Shown here piece by piece: positions 1-8,778 of a stretch of 34,470 nt of DNA. Source of the DNA: a bacterium (lineage in GTDB: Bacteria; Patescibacteriota; Saccharimonadia; Saccharimonadales; UBA4665); NCBI GenBank assembly GCA_021781915.1, contig JAJXVX010000002.1, forward strand, positions 1 through 34,470, read 5' to 3'. The notes beneath the pieces were generated by a model that searched no databases, was not told the origin of the DNA, and worked only from the letters and a program-made list of their open reading frames with translations. The first letter of the stretch is position 1. Each line of letters begins with the position of its first letter. The position numbers and the translations under genes were made by a program.

Positions 1-1
1 C

Positions 2-1390
2 GAAGAAGGTCTAAGTGAGGAAGAGATTAAAGAGGCTATCAAAAGAGCAGTTCTTGGCGGTAAATTTTTTGCCGTGTCTGGTGGAGATGGCCGTGGTGTT
101 ATAGTTGAAAAATTACTCGATGCTGTAGTTGAATTTTTACCTAGTCCACTTAATCGTGGTTCGACATGGGGAACTAACCCAAAAACCGGCGATGAAGTTG
201 AAAGAAAACCCGATAACAGCGAACCATTTTCTGCTTTGGCTTTTAAAATTGCAACTGATCCTTTTGTCGGAAAATTAGCCTATTTTAGAGTCTATTCGGG
301 AAAAATTACCGCCGGTAGTTATATTCTGAATAGTTCTACTGGAGAAAGAGAAAGAGTTGGACGAATTGTTCGAATGCAAGCCGACAAGCGTGAAGATGTG
401 ACCGAGGTTTTAGCTGGTGACATTGCTGCAATTGTTGGGCTGAAGGGAACTACCACTGGTAATACTTTATGTGAACAGGCCCATCCTATTGTGCTTGAGA
501 GTATTACATTTCCCGAACCACCCGTTTCTATAGCCATCGAGCCAAAGACTAAAGCCGATCAAGAAAAGATGAGTTTGGCTTTGCAAAGACTGGCCGAAGA
601 GGATCCAACCTTCAGAATACGAGTTGATGAAGAAACTGGCCAGACGATTATCTCAGGAATGGGTGAGCTGCATCTAGAAATTCTAGTTGATCGTATGAAA
701 AGAGAATTTAGCGTTGAGGCTAATATCGGTCAACCTCAAGTTGCATACCGAGAAACAATCAGAAAAGACAATGTTGAAGTTCAAGGTAAGTTTATTAGAC
801 AGTCTGGTGGCCGTGGACAATACGGTGACGTCTGGCTTAGATTATCTCAAAATAAATCTGGTGAAGGATTTAAATTCATAAACTCGATCAAAGGTGGTGT
901 AGTCCCTGCCGAGTATATTAAGCCTGTTGAGCAAGGTATAACCGAGGCCATGAATAACGGTGTTCTGGCTGGTTACCCAGTTGTTGATTTAATAGCTGAA
1001 CTTTACGATGGAAGTTATCACGAAGTTGACTCATCCGAACTTGCCTTCAAAATAGCTGGATCAATGGCGCTTCAAGAAGGAGTCAAGAAGGCTTCCCCAG
1101 TTTTAATGGAACCGATTATGAAAGTGGTTGTTGTTACACCAGAATCTTTCATGGGTGATGTGATCGGCGATTTAAATTCAAAACGAGGTCAAATAGAGTC
1201 AATGGAAGACTTAAGTGGTGGCATTAAAGAGATAACTTCATTTGTACCGCTTGGTGAAATGTTTGGCTATACAACTAATCTTAGAAGTATTACTCAAGGT
1301 CGTGCTAGTTCAACCATGGAACTTGATCATTATTCTGATGTTCCTGGCAATGTCACCGAGGCGATTATAGCTAAGAATGCTAAATCGTAA
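2..1390 (+). CDS. fusA: Elongation factor G, 3' portion (partial at window start)
   Basis: Ribosomal translocase GTPase that moves tRNA and mRNA after peptide transfer, also used in ribosome recycling. The reading frame is open from base 2, so the gene is cut by the window edge: 462 codons remain, covering the end of the G domain and domains II to V. Visible signatures are [11 protein letters not shown] at the G/II junction, [20 protein letters not shown] (domain II), [19 protein letters not shown] (domain III), the [12 protein letters not shown] region of domain IV, and a domain V tail ending in the [20 protein letters not shown] type. The P-loop half lies off-window. tuf follows after 125 bases, the usual str-operon order; rpsL and rpsG are expected just upstream. 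The ATG at base 74 is internal, not the start. Confidence 0.97.
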   Translation, partial: EEGLSEEEIKEAIKRAVLGGKFFAVSGGDGRGVIVEKLLDAVVEFLPSPLNRGSTWGTNPKTGDEVERKPDNSEPFSALAFKIATDPFVGKLAYFRVYSGKITAGSYILNSSTGERERVGRIVRMQADKREDVTEVLAGDIAAIVGLKGTTTGNTLCEQAHPIVLESITFPEPPVSIAIEPKTKADQEKMSLALQRLAEEDPTFRIRVDEETGQTIISGMGELHLEILVDRMKREFSVEANIGQPQVAYRETIRKDNVEVQGKFIRQSGGRGQYGDVWLRLSQNKSGEGFKFINSIKGGVVPAEYIKPVEQGITEAMNNGVLAGYPVVDLIAELYDGSYHEVDSSELAFKIAGSMALQEGVKKASPVLMEPIMKVVVVTPESFMGDVIGDLNSKRGQIESMEDLSGGIKEITSFVPLGEMFGYTTNLRSITQGRASSTMELDHYSDVPGNVTEAIIAKNAKS

Positions 1391-1403
1391 CAGAAGTTAT
1401 TAC

Positions 1404-1433
1404 TTTACAAAACATTAACTTTTACAGTATACT
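1404..1433 (+). promoter_or_regulatory. tuf promoter P1 (TTTACA - 18 - TATACT)
   Basis: The -35 box TTTACA is at 1404-1409 and the -10 box TATACT at 1428-1433, spaced 18 bases. The -10 lies in the 8-base palindrome AGTATACT (1426-1433). The predicted transcript would carry a leader of about 75 bases, within which 1441-1481 can fold as AGAC/GTCT plus TTTAG/TTAAA around a large loop. Read by eye only. Confidence 0.6.
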
Positions 1434-1459
1434 AATTCCTAGACGCTTTAGTGTGAGTC

Positions 1460-1489
1460 TTGATACTAATGCTTAAAGTCTAATATAAT
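1460..1489 (+). promoter_or_regulatory. tuf promoter P2 (TTGATA - 18 - TATAAT)
   Basis: A second promoter-like pair lies inside the P1 leader: TTGATA at 1460-1465 and a perfect TATAAT at 1484-1489, 18 bases apart. The start site would fall near 1496, giving a leader of about 20 bases that contains the SD TAAGGAG (1501-1507), 8 bases before the tuf ATG. Confidence 0.55.
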
Positions 1490-1515
1490 TTTTTAAATAT
1501 TAAGGAGCAATAAAA

Positions 1516-2700
1516 ATGGCTGATCAGTTTGATCGTTCCAAACCACATGTTAACGTCGGTACTATGGGTCACGTTGACCACGGAAAAACCACGCTAACAG
1601 CAGCAATTACTAGTGTACTTGCTAAAAAATTACCAAGCACCGTCAACAAGCCTGTCGCTTATGACCAGATTGACAATGCACCTGAAGAGAGACAGCGTGG
1701 TATTACCATAGCAACTTCTCACCAAGAATACGAAAGCGAAAAGAGACACTACGCTCATGTTGATATGCCTGGTCACGCAGACTACGTTAAAAACATGATT
1801 ACTGGTGCTGCTCAAATCGACGGAGCTATATTGGTTGTATCCGCTGCTGATGGTCCTATGCCTCAGACAAGAGAGCACGTATTGTTAGCTCGACAGGTCG
1901 GTGTACCAAAAATTCTTGTTTTCTTAAACAAGATGGACTTAGCAGATGCTGAGTTAGTTGATCTAGTTGAAGAAGAAGTTCGTGAACTACTTGAAAAGAA
2001 CGGTTTCGACCGAGAAGCTCCTATTATTCGTGGTTCAGCTGCTAAAGCACTCGAAGGTGACGCAGCTAACGAAGACGCTATCATGGAACTAGTTAAGGCT
2101 ATGGATGACTATATTCCAGAGCCTAAGAGAGAGTTGGACAAACCTTTCTTAATGCCAATCGAAGATGTCTTTTCAATTAAAGGACGAGGCACGGTTGCTA
2201 CCGGCCGAATCGAAACGGGAATCGTTAAGATTAATGATGAAGTTGAAATTGTTGGAATTAGAGACAGTCGAAAATCAGTTGTTATCGGTATTGAAGCTTT
2301 CAAGAAATCTCTTGATCAAGGTCAAGCCGGAGATAACGCTGGTGTCTTACTTCGTGGAATTGAAAGAGATGATATCGAAAGAGGTCAAGTTCTTGCAAAA
2401 CCAGGTTCTATTACTCCTCATACCGAATTTGACTCAGAGGTCTACATACTTACCAAAGAAGAAGGTGGTCGACACACTCCTTTCTTTAAGGGATACAAGC
2501 CTCAATTTTACTTCAGGACCACAGATGTTACAGGTGAAGTTGAATTACCTGCTGACAAAGAAATGGTTATGCCTGGCGATACAGTAACTTTCAAAGTAAA
2601 ATTACTTGCACCAATTGCTATGGACCAAGGTCTACGTTTTGCTATCCGAGAAGGTGGTAAAACTGTTGGCGCCGGTGTTGTAACCAAAATTGTTAAATAA
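1516..2700 (+). CDS. tuf: Elongation factor Tu
   Basis: GTPase that delivers aminoacyl-tRNA to the ribosomal A site. At 394 aa it has the normal family length. All GTPase boxes are present: GHVDHGKT (P-loop, residues about 18-25), RGITI (switch I), DMPGHADY (switch II), NKMD and the GSA box in [14 protein letters not shown]. Domain II is recognisable by the [14 protein letters not shown] stretch, and the C-terminus ends with [18 protein letters not shown] sits 8 bases before the ATG. It is the only tuf copy in the window, follows fusA, and has its own tandem promoters, which fits the very high expression of the family. Confidence 0.99.
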   Translation: MADQFDRSKPHVNVGTMGHVDHGKTTLTAAITSVLAKKLPSTVNKPVAYDQIDNAPEERQRGITIATSHQEYESEKRHYAHVDMPGHADYVKNMITGAAQIDGAILVVSAADGPMPQTREHVLLARQVGVPKILVFLNKMDLADAELVDLVEEEVRELLEKNGFDREAPIIRGSAAKALEGDAANEDAIMELVKAMDDYIPEPKRELDKPFLMPIEDVFSIKGRGTVATGRIETGIVKINDEVEIVGIRDSRKSVVIGIEAFKKSLDQGQAGDNAGVLLRGIERDDIERGQVLAKPGSITPHTEFDSEVYILTKEEGGRHTPFFKGYKPQFYFRTTDVTGEVELPADKEMVMPGDTVTFKVKLLAPIAMDQGLRFAIREGGKTVGAGVVTKIVK

Positions 2701-2701
2701 T

Positions 2702-2731
2702 TTGACAGTTTAGTCAACTTATTGCTAGAAT
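2702..2731 (+). promoter_or_regulatory. rpsJ promoter (TTGACA - 18 - extended TAGAAT)
   Basis: Consensus -35 TTGACA (2702-2707) begins two bases after the tuf stop and is spaced 18 bases from TAGAAT (2726-2731), which carries the extended -10 dinucleotide TG (2723-2724). The -35 is the left arm of a small dyad, TTGAC/GTCAA (2702-2706 and 2713-2717). No intrinsic terminator is seen between tuf and this promoter, so tuf transcripts may also read into rpsJ. Confidence 0.7.
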
Positions 2732-2799
2732 CTATCAGAATTTAATCGTGCTGAATAAAAGTCACTACTTTAATAAATATAAGTTGATGTTACAGTACA

Positions 2800-2815
2800 G
2801 CTCTTTACAAAGGGC
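2800..2815 (+). other. Leader hairpin just upstream of the rpsJ ribosome-binding site
   Basis: GCTCTT (2800-2805) can pair with AAGGGC (2810-2815) around the tetraloop TACA, with one G-T pair. The rpsJ SD AAGGA (2819-2823) starts four bases later. There is no T-tract, so it is not a terminator; it could modulate rpsJ translation or protect the mRNA. Function is unproven. Confidence 0.4.
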
Positions 2816-2830
2816 AATAAGGAAAAATCA

Positions 2831-3160
2831 ATGAACGACTCGAAAAAGCCAGAACAGAAACAGAGAATTAGAATCAGGCTAAAAGCCTATGATCATAAAG
2901 TAATTGATCAGGCTGCCAAACAAATTATCGATACTGCACTAAGAACTGGTGCAGTTGTAGCCGGACCAATTCCATTGCCGACTAGAAAAAACACCTTTAC
3001 GGTAATTAAAAGCCCTCATGTCTATAAAAAAGGACGTGAGCAGTTCGAGATGCGAACTCATAAAAGATTAATCGATGTTTTAGAACCAACTTCAAAGACA
3101 ATTGATTCCTTGATGAGTCTATCACTTCCAGCCGGTTGTGATGTCGAAATCAAAATGTAG
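2831..3160 (+). CDS. rpsJ: 30S ribosomal protein S10
   Basis: Component of the 30S head; in bacteria also the NusB partner in antitermination complexes. The 109 aa protein carries the S10 signatures [14 protein letters not shown] near the N-terminus and [14 protein letters not shown] in the loop region, followed by the [15 protein letters not shown] segment. It has about eight extra charged residues before the core. It has its own promoter and leader, and a 162-base spacer with another promoter separates it from rplC, so it is semi-independent of the rest of the operon. The 3' end can form a 7-pair hairpin (3160-3179) without a T-tract. Confidence 0.98.
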   Translation: MNDSKKPEQKQRIRIRLKAYDHKVIDQAAKQIIDTALRTGAVVAGPIPLPTRKNTFTVIKSPHVYKKGREQFEMRTHKRLIDVLEPTSKTIDSLMSLSLPAGCDVEIKM

Positions 3161-3182
3161 TTGAAGTAAAAAACTCAACGCA

Positions 3183-3210
3183 TTGACAGATATCACTTAA
3201 TTGTGATAAT
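3183..3210 (+). promoter_or_regulatory. rplC operon promoter with an internal inverted repeat
   Basis: -35 TTGACA (3183-3188), 16-base spacer, -10 GATAAT (3205-3210) with extended TG at 3202-3203. A perfect 6-base inverted repeat, TATCAC (3191-3196) and GTGATA (3203-3208), separated by six bases, fills the spacer and overlaps the -10, the classic place for an operator. A second possible -10, TAAAAT preceded by TGT, lies at 3227-3232 but lacks a good -35. Confidence 0.6.
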
Positions 3211-3240
3211 CTATAACGGTATCTGTTAAAATTTATAGCT

Positions 3241-3322
3241 TAGAGGTATAAGTCATCCTCGTTTAATAGAGGTGATACTGTACTTTGCGCTATTTTTTAA
3301 TTTTTAAAGAATAAGAATATAT
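3241..3322 (+). other. rplC 5' leader with alternative short stems
   Basis: The leader contains TAGAGGT twice (3241-3247 and 3267-3273) flanking CCTC (3257-3260), so CCTC can pair with either GAGG copy, giving two mutually exclusive 4-pair stems. The stems are short and could be chance in AT-rich DNA. No good SD precedes the rplC ATG; the region just upstream is ATATAT. Confidence 0.25.
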
Positions 3323-3934
3323 ATGAAACAACTTATCGCTACTAAAATTGGAATGCTCAGCACCATTAATGAAAATGGTGTGGTTGAAGCTGTGACAGTT
3401 TTAGCGGTTCCTAAACAAGTTGTTACTCAGCTAAAAAATCAAGAAAATGATGGCTACAATGCCGTTCAGGTTGGCGCTAAGGAAGTAACTAAGTTGTCAA
3501 AACCATTGGCAGGTCACGTTAAAGCTAGCAAGTTTTTACCGAAGATTATTAGAGAATATAGAATTGACCAAACTGAATCAAACTTAAATGTCGGGGATGA
3601 ATTAAACCTCGACATTTTTAATGTCAATGATAAAGTTGACGTTACCTCTAACTCTAAAGGAAAAGGTTTTGCTGGTACGATTAAGCGACACAATTTCAAA
3701 AGAGGTCGTAAAACTCATGGTGGTCGTAGCTATCGTCGACCTGGTTCAATTGGATCAATGTACCCTCAACGAATTTTTAAAGGCAAAAAAATGGCCGGTC
3801 GAATGGGTAACGACCGTGTAACTGTTAAAAACTTAAAAGTTAATTTTGTTGATCTTGAAAATCGTCTGATTGGTCTTTCTGGCGCAGTGCCTGGTCCTAG
3901 AAAATCAACCGTTTTAATTAAAGGGAGAGCATAA
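3323..3934 (+). CDS. rplC: 50S ribosomal protein L3
   Basis: Early assembly protein of the 50S subunit near the peptidyl-transferase centre. The 203 aa product begins with the typical MKQLIATKIGMLS and contains the central signature KGKGFAGTIKRHNF followed by GRKTHGGRSYRRPGSIG and KGKKMAGRMGNDRVTVKN. First gene after the dyad-containing promoter. Its stop overlaps the rplD start by one base (TAATG), with GGGAG upstream inside its own 3' end serving as the rplD SD, so translation is probably coupled. Confidence 0.98.
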   Translation: MKQLIATKIGMLSTINENGVVEAVTVLAVPKQVVTQLKNQENDGYNAVQVGAKEVTKLSKPLAGHVKASKFLPKIIREYRIDQTESNLNVGDELNLDIFNVNDKVDVTSNSKGKGFAGTIKRHNFKRGRKTHGGRSYRRPGSIGSMYPQRIFKGKKMAGRMGNDRVTVKNLKVNFVDLENRLIGLSGAVPGPRKSTVLIKGRA

Positions 3935-4590
3935 TGGCTTCAACTGCTACCCTATATTCGAAGAAAGCTGAAAAAACAGCTACTAAGCTAACATTAGATA
4001 AAGAAGTTTTCGGAATTTCTGAAGTCAATCATCAATTGCTCTCGCAAGCTTATAAGACATATTTAGCAAACGGTCGAACCAACAATGCTGTTACAAAAAC
4101 ACGAGGTTTGGTTTCCGGTGGTGGTAAAAAACCATGGCGACAAAAAGGTACTGGGCGAGCTCGTTTTGGTTCGTCAAGAAACCCTATATGGAAAGGCGGT
4201 GGAGTTGCTTTTGGACCAACAGGAGTTGAAAACTATTCTTTAAAACTAAACACTAAAGCTCGGAAGCTAGCTGTAAAGCAGGCTTTATCGGCTAAACTAA
4301 CTGCCAATGCTATCAAATTTATTGAATCTTTTGATGTCGTTAAACCAAGTACTGCTAAACTAGTTGCGCTAATCGATAAACTAGATGCTAACAAAGGCAA
4401 TGTCTTATTAGTCGTTTCGAATAAAACTCCAGAGTTGACTCTATCGTCTCGTAACGTCACTAATTTTAAAGTTGTTAACAGTTCATATCTCAATGTTTTT
4501 GACATATTAAATGCTGATAATATTGTTATTGAAAATTCTGCCCTCGATGGCTTATCAGCTCAGCTAAAAAGCTCTAAGGAGACTAAATAA
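3934..4590 (+). CDS. rplD: 50S ribosomal protein L4
   Basis: Large-subunit protein lining the exit tunnel; in E. coli it also autoregulates its operon, which makes the structured leader upstream of rplC worth noting. 218 aa. The conserved tunnel loop is clear: KTRGLVSGGGKKPWRQKGTG then RARFGSSRNPIWKGGG (about residues 54-90). The C-terminal half is the variable alpha/beta part. It overlaps rplC and rplW by one base at each end. Its last residues, KETK, are written by AAGGAGACTAAATAA, which includes the SD for rplW. Confidence 0.97.
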   Translation: MASTATLYSKKAEKTATKLTLDKEVFGISEVNHQLLSQAYKTYLANGRTNNAVTKTRGLVSGGGKKPWRQKGTGRARFGSSRNPIWKGGGVAFGPTGVENYSLKLNTKARKLAVKQALSAKLTANAIKFIESFDVVKPSTAKLVALIDKLDANKGNVLLVVSNKTPELTLSSRNVTNFKVVNSSYLNVFDILNADNIVIENSALDGLSAQLKSSKETK

Positions 4591-5006
4591 TGTCTAATCT
4601 TTTAGAACTATTACCAATTTTGTCAGAAAAAACCTATAAAATCTCATCCTCTAAGATTTATGCTTTTAAGGTTCCAAAAAATGCTAATAAGATCTCTATT
4701 AAACAACAAATTGAAGATTATTATAAAGTTGAAGTTCAGTCAGTTAATATTGTCCATACACCTGGTAAAACTAAAAGAACTATCTCATTGACCGGTAAAA
4801 GATACGATAATTCTTACGGCAAAAGAACTGATGTTAAGAAGGCGTATGTTTATTTAAAGGAAGGGTTTAGCTTACCATTCTTTGACGCAATTGAAGAAGA
4901 ATCTAAGAAAGAACAAAAAGCTCAAGAAAACTTTGACAAAGCGGCTGAAAAGATTGATAAGAAAGAGACTAAAAAGCCTAAGACTACCAAAAAGGAGAAG
5001 GCATAA
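4590..5006 (+). CDS. rplW: 50S ribosomal protein L23 with lysine-rich tail
   Basis: Tunnel-exit protein that docks trigger factor and SRP. The core (residues about 10-95) has the L23 pattern: SEKTYKISSSKIYAFKVP, then VNIVHTPGKTKR and a KKAYVYLKEG strand. At 138 aa it is about 40 residues longer than a typical bacterial L23; the extra C-terminal part is a Lys/Glu-rich low-complexity tail ending KKEKA. One-base overlaps with rplD and rplB. Confidence 0.96.
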   Translation: MSNLLELLPILSEKTYKISSSKIYAFKVPKNANKISIKQQIEDYYKVEVQSVNIVHTPGKTKRTISLTGKRYDNSYGKRTDVKKAYVYLKEGFSLPFFDAIEEESKKEQKAQENFDKAAEKIDKKETKKPKTTKKEKA

Positions 5007-5860
5007 TGCCAATTGTTAACCTAAATCCAACCAGCCCCGGTCGACGTGGTAAAACAACGCAGGATTTTTCTGCTATTACTACTAAAAAACCGGTTAAATC
5101 TCTACTTGTAATTAAAAAAACTAAAAGCGGAAGAAACAATCAAGGTAGAATTACTACACGTCATCAAGGTGGTGGTGCTAAAAAGTTTTATCGATTAGTC
5201 AGTTTTAATCTAGAAGATGGTTTTAAAGGTGTAATTGAACACATAGAGTATGACCCTAACCGAAGTGCTCGGATTGCTCGTGTTAAAAAACCTGATAACA
5301 CCTACGCTTATATCCTAGCGACATCCGACATGAAGCAAGGTCAATCAATCATGACCGGCGAAGACGCACCAATAGAATCAGGAAACCGTTTTATGCTTAA
5401 AAATATTCCAATCGGGAGTTCAATCCATAATATTGAATTATCAATCGGCAAAGGCGGTCAACTTGTTAGATCAGCCGGTAACAGTGCTCAATTAATGGGA
5501 CGCGATAATGGCTATGCTCAGGTTAGATTACCAAGCGGTGAAGTTAGACTTATTAATGAAAACTGCCAAGCTTCACTCGGTGTAATTGGCAATGAACAGC
5601 ATCAGAATGTTAAGATTGGAAAAGCTGGTAGCAATCGACACAGAGGCATACGACCATCCGTTAGAGGTGTGGTAATGAATGCGGTCGATCACCCTCACGG
5701 TGGTGGTGACGGAGGTCGTCATGGTGTTGGTGGTGGAAAGAATCATGGATCTGCACCAAAGACTCCATGGGGTCAAAAGACACTTGGTTTCAAAACAAGA
5801 ACAAGAAAACGAAGTGATAAATTTATAGTCAGAAGCAGGCACGCTTCTAAAAGGAAATAA
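5006..5860 (+). CDS. rplB: 50S ribosomal protein L2
   Basis: Core 23S-binding protein needed for peptidyl-transferase activity. 284 aa, slightly over the usual 275. It contains [20 protein letters not shown] in the N-terminal part, the [14 protein letters not shown] segment and the functional HPHGGGDGG motif (GGGEG in many bacteria) near residue 229, ending in [22 protein letters not shown] lies inside rplW. rpsS follows after two bases. Confidence 0.98.
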   Translation: MPIVNLNPTSPGRRGKTTQDFSAITTKKPVKSLLVIKKTKSGRNNQGRITTRHQGGGAKKFYRLVSFNLEDGFKGVIEHIEYDPNRSARIARVKKPDNTYAYILATSDMKQGQSIMTGEDAPIESGNRFMLKNIPIGSSIHNIELSIGKGGQLVRSAGNSAQLMGRDNGYAQVRLPSGEVRLINENCQASLGVIGNEQHQNVKIGKAGSNRHRGIRPSVRGVVMNAVDHPHGGGDGGRHGVGGGKNHGSAPKTPWGQKTLGFKTRTRKRSDKFIVRSRHASKRK

Positions 5861-5862
5861 TT

Positions 5863-6135
5863 ATGTCAAGATCAAGTAAAAAAGGACCATTCGTAGATTT
5901 TAAACTAGCCAAGAAGGTAAAAGCACTTGGTTCTGAAGACAGAACTATTATTAAGACTTGGGCTAGATATTCAACTATCTCACCTGATTTTGTTGGTCGA
6001 ACTATTGCTGTTCATAATGGTAAAGTTCATGTGCCAGTTTTTATTACTGAAAATATGGTTGGACATAAACTTGGTGAATTTTCGCCAACTAGAAAATTCC
6101 GATCACATGGTGGAAAGTTAGCGAAGGGTAAGTAA
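5863..6135 (+). CDS. rpsS: 30S ribosomal protein S19
   Basis: 30S head protein that forms a complex with S13 at the A-site bridge. 90 aa, normal length. Signatures: [12 protein letters not shown] at the start and [18 protein letters not shown] at the end. The SD (AAAGGA) is inside the 3' end of rplB; rplV starts one base after its stop. Confidence 0.98.
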   Translation: MSRSSKKGPFVDFKLAKKVKALGSEDRTIIKTWARYSTISPDFVGRTIAVHNGKVHVPVFITENMVGHKLGEFSPTRKFRSHGGKLAKGK

Positions 6136-6136
6136 A

Positions 6137-6529
6137 ATGTCGGTATTAGCAGTTGCCAAATCAGTTAAAATTAGCCCAAGAAAAGTCTCCCAAGTGGCAG
6201 CTCTTGTCAGAGGCCGTACTGTAACTGATGCTCTTACAATCCTTTCTTATACAAACAGAAGAGGTGCTAAGGCAGTTATAGATGTCATAAAAAGCGCATC
6301 GGCTAACGCAACACATAACCATGGCTACAAACAAGAAGGTTTGTTTATTACCGAAATTACAGTTAACCACGGTCCTAGTCTTAAAAGATTTAGACCAGTA
6401 GCTCGTGGAATGGCACATCCTTTTCAACGACAGACATGCCACATTAGAGTTAAAATAGATGGTCAACTTCGTCAATCAGTCAAAAAAGAGACTGCATCTA
6501 AACCTAAAGCAGCTAAGGAGAATAAGTAA
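6137..6529 (+). CDS. rplV: 50S ribosomal protein L22
   Basis: Exit-tunnel protein whose long hairpin reaches the macrolide-sensitive constriction. 130 aa. The globular part starts SVKISPRKVSQVAALVRG and the hairpin region reads VNHGPSLKRFRPVARG followed by the C-terminal strand CHIRV. About 15 extra basic residues form the tail, ending KENK; the codons for this end include AAGGAG, the SD for rpsC, which overlaps by one base. Confidence 0.97.
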   Translation: MSVLAVAKSVKISPRKVSQVAALVRGRTVTDALTILSYTNRRGAKAVIDVIKSASANATHNHGYKQEGLFITEITVNHGPSLKRFRPVARGMAHPFQRQTCHIRVKIDGQLRQSVKKETASKPKAAKENK

Positions 6530-7158
6530 TGGGCCATAAAGTAAATCCAATTTCGATGCGTCTTCAAACCAATAAAGATTGGTCTTCTAAGTGGTTTGCT
6601 TCTAAAAATGACTATGCTAATTTCTTAAAAGACGATTTGACAGTTAGAAAGTTGATAGATCAAAAACTTGGTTCACGAGCATCAATTAATCGAGTTGAAA
6701 TCAACCGAACACCAAACCTGGTTACTATAACAATCTCAACCGCTAAAGCCGGAGTAGTTATTGGAAGGGGCGGAACTGGCGCGACTGAACTTAAAGAAAT
6801 TTTTGAGAAAATCTATAATACTCCAACAAGAGTAAATATAGAAGAAATCAAAAAACCTGATATGCATGCTAAGTTGGTAGCCGAAAATGTTGCTCATCAG
6901 TTAGAAAGAAGAATAAATTTCAGACGTGCAATCAAATCATCTGCTGCTGCGGCTATGAGAGCGGGTGCATTAGGCATTAAAATCGAAGTTGCCGGACGAC
7001 TAAATGGTGCTGAAATGTCTAGACGAGAGAAAGAATTTGCTGGTTCAGTACCACTTCACACAATCCGGGCTAATATTGATTTTGCTAAAGTTGCCGCACG
7101 TACACCAGCCGGTCTAATTGGTGTAAAAGTTTGGATTTATAAGGGCGAGGTAATCTAA
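6529..7158 (+). CDS. rpsC: 30S ribosomal protein S3
   Basis: mRNA-entry protein of the 30S head with helicase-associated function. 209 aa. It starts [12 protein letters not shown], has the type II KH motif as [15 protein letters not shown] (about residues 75-90) and the C-terminal domain [20 protein letters not shown] with [20 protein letters not shown]. One-base overlap with rplV; rplP starts one base after the stop with its SD GAGG inside rpsC. Confidence 0.98.
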   Translation: MGHKVNPISMRLQTNKDWSSKWFASKNDYANFLKDDLTVRKLIDQKLGSRASINRVEINRTPNLVTITISTAKAGVVIGRGGTGATELKEIFEKIYNTPTRVNIEEIKKPDMHAKLVAENVAHQLERRINFRRAIKSSAAAAMRAGALGIKIEVAGRLNGAEMSRREKEFAGSVPLHTIRANIDFAKVAARTPAGLIGVKVWIYKGEVI

Positions 7159-7159
7159 T

Positions 7160-7573
7160 ATGTTATTACCAAGTAGAACTAAATTTAGAAAAGTCCGAAA
7201 AGGTAAAATCCGTGGAGTTGCGTCTTCTGGTAATTTTGTTGCTTTTGGTGATTATGGCCTAATGTCTCTCGGTCATGAAAGAATTACGTCTCGTCAAATA
7301 GAGGCATCGAGACAGGCAATGACAAGATACATTAAAAGAGGCGGAAAAATTTGGATTAGAATATTCCCTCACGTACCAGTTACGAGAAAACCTTTAGATG
7401 TAAAAATGGGTAGTGGAAAAGGTAATCCTGAGTTCTTTGTCGCTAAAGTAAAACCAGGAACCATTTTGTTTGAAATGCAAGGCGTCGAAGAATCTGTTGC
7501 TAGAGAAGCTATGAGATTAGCCGCCGATAAGCTACCTGTTAAAACAAAGTTCTTGAAAAGGCAGGAGGTTTAA
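7160..7573 (+). CDS. rplP: 50S ribosomal protein L16
   Basis: Organises the A-site tRNA elbow region of the 50S subunit. 137 aa, normal length. Signatures: [39 protein letters not shown] and [20 protein letters not shown]. Its 3' end encodes the strong SD GGAGG (7564-7568) for rpmC. Confidence 0.98.
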   Translation: MLLPSRTKFRKVRKGKIRGVASSGNFVAFGDYGLMSLGHERITSRQIEASRQAMTRYIKRGGKIWIRIFPHVPVTRKPLDVKMGSGKGNPEFFVAKVKPGTILFEMQGVEESVAREAMRLAADKLPVKTKFLKRQEV

Positions 7574-7575
7574 TT

Positions 7576-7776
7576 ATGAAAATGATTGATATCCGAAAAC
7601 TTTCAACAGCAGATTTATCTAAGGAAAGCGTAAAACTTAAGAGTGAAATCTTTGAACTCAAGCATAAACTTCTCCTTGGTCAAATCACTAATGTTAAACT
7701 AATTAAATTAAAGAGAAAAGATCTGGCTCGAGTCCTCACAGTCTTAAGCGAACAATTATTAAAGGAGACCAAATAA
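7576..7776 (+). CDS. rpmC: 50S ribosomal protein L29
   Basis: Small two-helix protein at the tunnel exit beside L23. 66 aa; pattern IRKLSTADLSKE, then FELKHKLLLGQITNVKLIK and RKDLARVLTVL. The first ATG (7576) sits 7 bases after GGAGG; an in-frame ATG two codons later is a less likely alternative. The C-terminus KETK arises from AAGGAGACCAAATAA, which carries the SD for rpsQ, and the genes overlap by one base. Confidence 0.96.
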   Translation: MKMIDIRKLSTADLSKESVKLKSEIFELKHKLLLGQITNVKLIKLKRKDLARVLTVLSEQLLKETK

Positions 7777-8078
7777 TGTCTAAAATTATTACCGGTATTG
7801 TGTCCTCGGATAAGGCTGATAAGACTATAGTAGTAACAGTATTAACCACTAAAGTTCATCCACTTTATCGTAAATCTTACAAAGTCAGTACTAAATACAT
7901 GGCCCACGACGAAAAAAATGAAGCAAGAATTGGCGATAAAGTCTCTATTAAAGAATCAAAACCTATTTCTGCGAAGAAAAGATTCATACTTGATTCTATT
8001 GTTGTTAAGGCTGAATTGAGCTCCCAAGACCTTGAAATTTTGAAGAATGAAGATGTAAAAACCGAAGAGGCTAAATAA
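7776..8078 (+). CDS. rpsQ: 30S ribosomal protein S17
   Basis: OB-fold primary 16S-binding protein. 100 aa, with the S17 core [29 protein letters not shown], and [18 protein letters not shown], followed by an acidic/lysine tail of about 15 residues not found in short homologs. One-base overlaps with rpmC and rplN. Confidence 0.97.
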   Translation: MSKIITGIVSSDKADKTIVVTVLTTKVHPLYRKSYKVSTKYMAHDEKNEARIGDKVSIKESKPISAKKRFILDSIVVKAELSSQDLEILKNEDVKTEEAK

Positions 8079-8446
8079 TGATACAGCAAGAAACCAGATT
8101 AAATGTTTGCGATAACTCAGGTGCTAAGGAAATCTTGTGCATTCGAGTTCTTGGCGGCACCAGAAAAAGATATGCCCGAGTTGGTGATATTATTGTTGCT
8201 ACTGTTAAAGCCGCTAATACAACCGGTCAAGTCAAAAAGAAATCAGTTGTTAAAGCCGTTGTCGTTAGAACTCGTGAACAGATTAGACGACCTGATGGTT
8301 CAACTATTGCGTTTGATGACAATGCTGCCGTTATTATTGGTGACGATAAATTGCCTAAGGCAACTCGTATTTTTGGTCCTGTTCCAAGAGAACTTCGAGA
8401 TTTAGGCTATGCTAAGATTATAAGCTTGGCACCGGAGGTACTATAA
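8078..8446 (+). CDS. rplN: 50S ribosomal protein L14
   Basis: Subunit-interface protein contacting 16S helix 14 and the ribosome-silencing factor RsfS. 122 aa, exactly the family length. Starts [18 protein letters not shown] and includes [22 protein letters not shown] and the terminal [10 protein letters not shown] with [10 protein letters not shown]. One-base overlap with both neighbours; SD CGGAGG lies inside its own 3' end for rplX. Confidence 0.98.
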   Translation: MIQQETRLNVCDNSGAKEILCIRVLGGTRKRYARVGDIIVATVKAANTTGQVKKKSVVKAVVVRTREQIRRPDGSTIAFDDNAAVIIGDDKLPKATRIFGPVPRELRDLGYAKIISLAPEVL

Positions 8447-8778
8447 TGAAATCTAATTTTAAGATCAAATTACGAAAAGGCGATAATGTAATCGTGCTTG
8501 CCGGTAAAGAAAAAGGTAAGGTCGGTAAAATATTAGCTACTCATCCTAAAGATAATAAAGTTACGGTTGAAGGAATTAATATTGTTAAGAAACATATAAA
8601 GGCCAATAATCAGTACCCTCAAGGTACCATTAAAGAATTAACTAAACCTGTATGGGTGTCTAAGGTTGCTATCGTTGACCCTAGTGTTAAAAAAGGCAGC
8701 CGAATAGGGATGAAAATAAATGAAAAAGATGGTAGCAAAACTCGCTTTTTCAAAGCTTCAGGCAAGGAGATTAAGTAA
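8446..8778 (+). CDS. rplX: 50S ribosomal protein L24
   Basis: Assembly-initiating 50S protein near the tunnel exit. 110 aa with a KOW motif, LRKGDNVIVLAGKEKGKVGK, and the EGINIVKKHIK segment. The C-terminus GKEIK is encoded over GCAAGGAGATTAAGTAATG, where AAGGAG is the rplE SD. Confidence 0.97.
   Translation: MKSNFKIKLRKGDNVIVLAGKEKGKVGKILATHPKDNKVTVEGINIVKKHIKANNQYPQGTIKELTKPVWVSKVAIVDPSVKKGSRIGMKINEKDGSKTRFFKASGKEIK

Noticed and set aside
2165-2587. 140-codon + strand ORF inside tuf
   Set aside because: Frame-shifted shadow of tuf domain II/III with no family resemblance.
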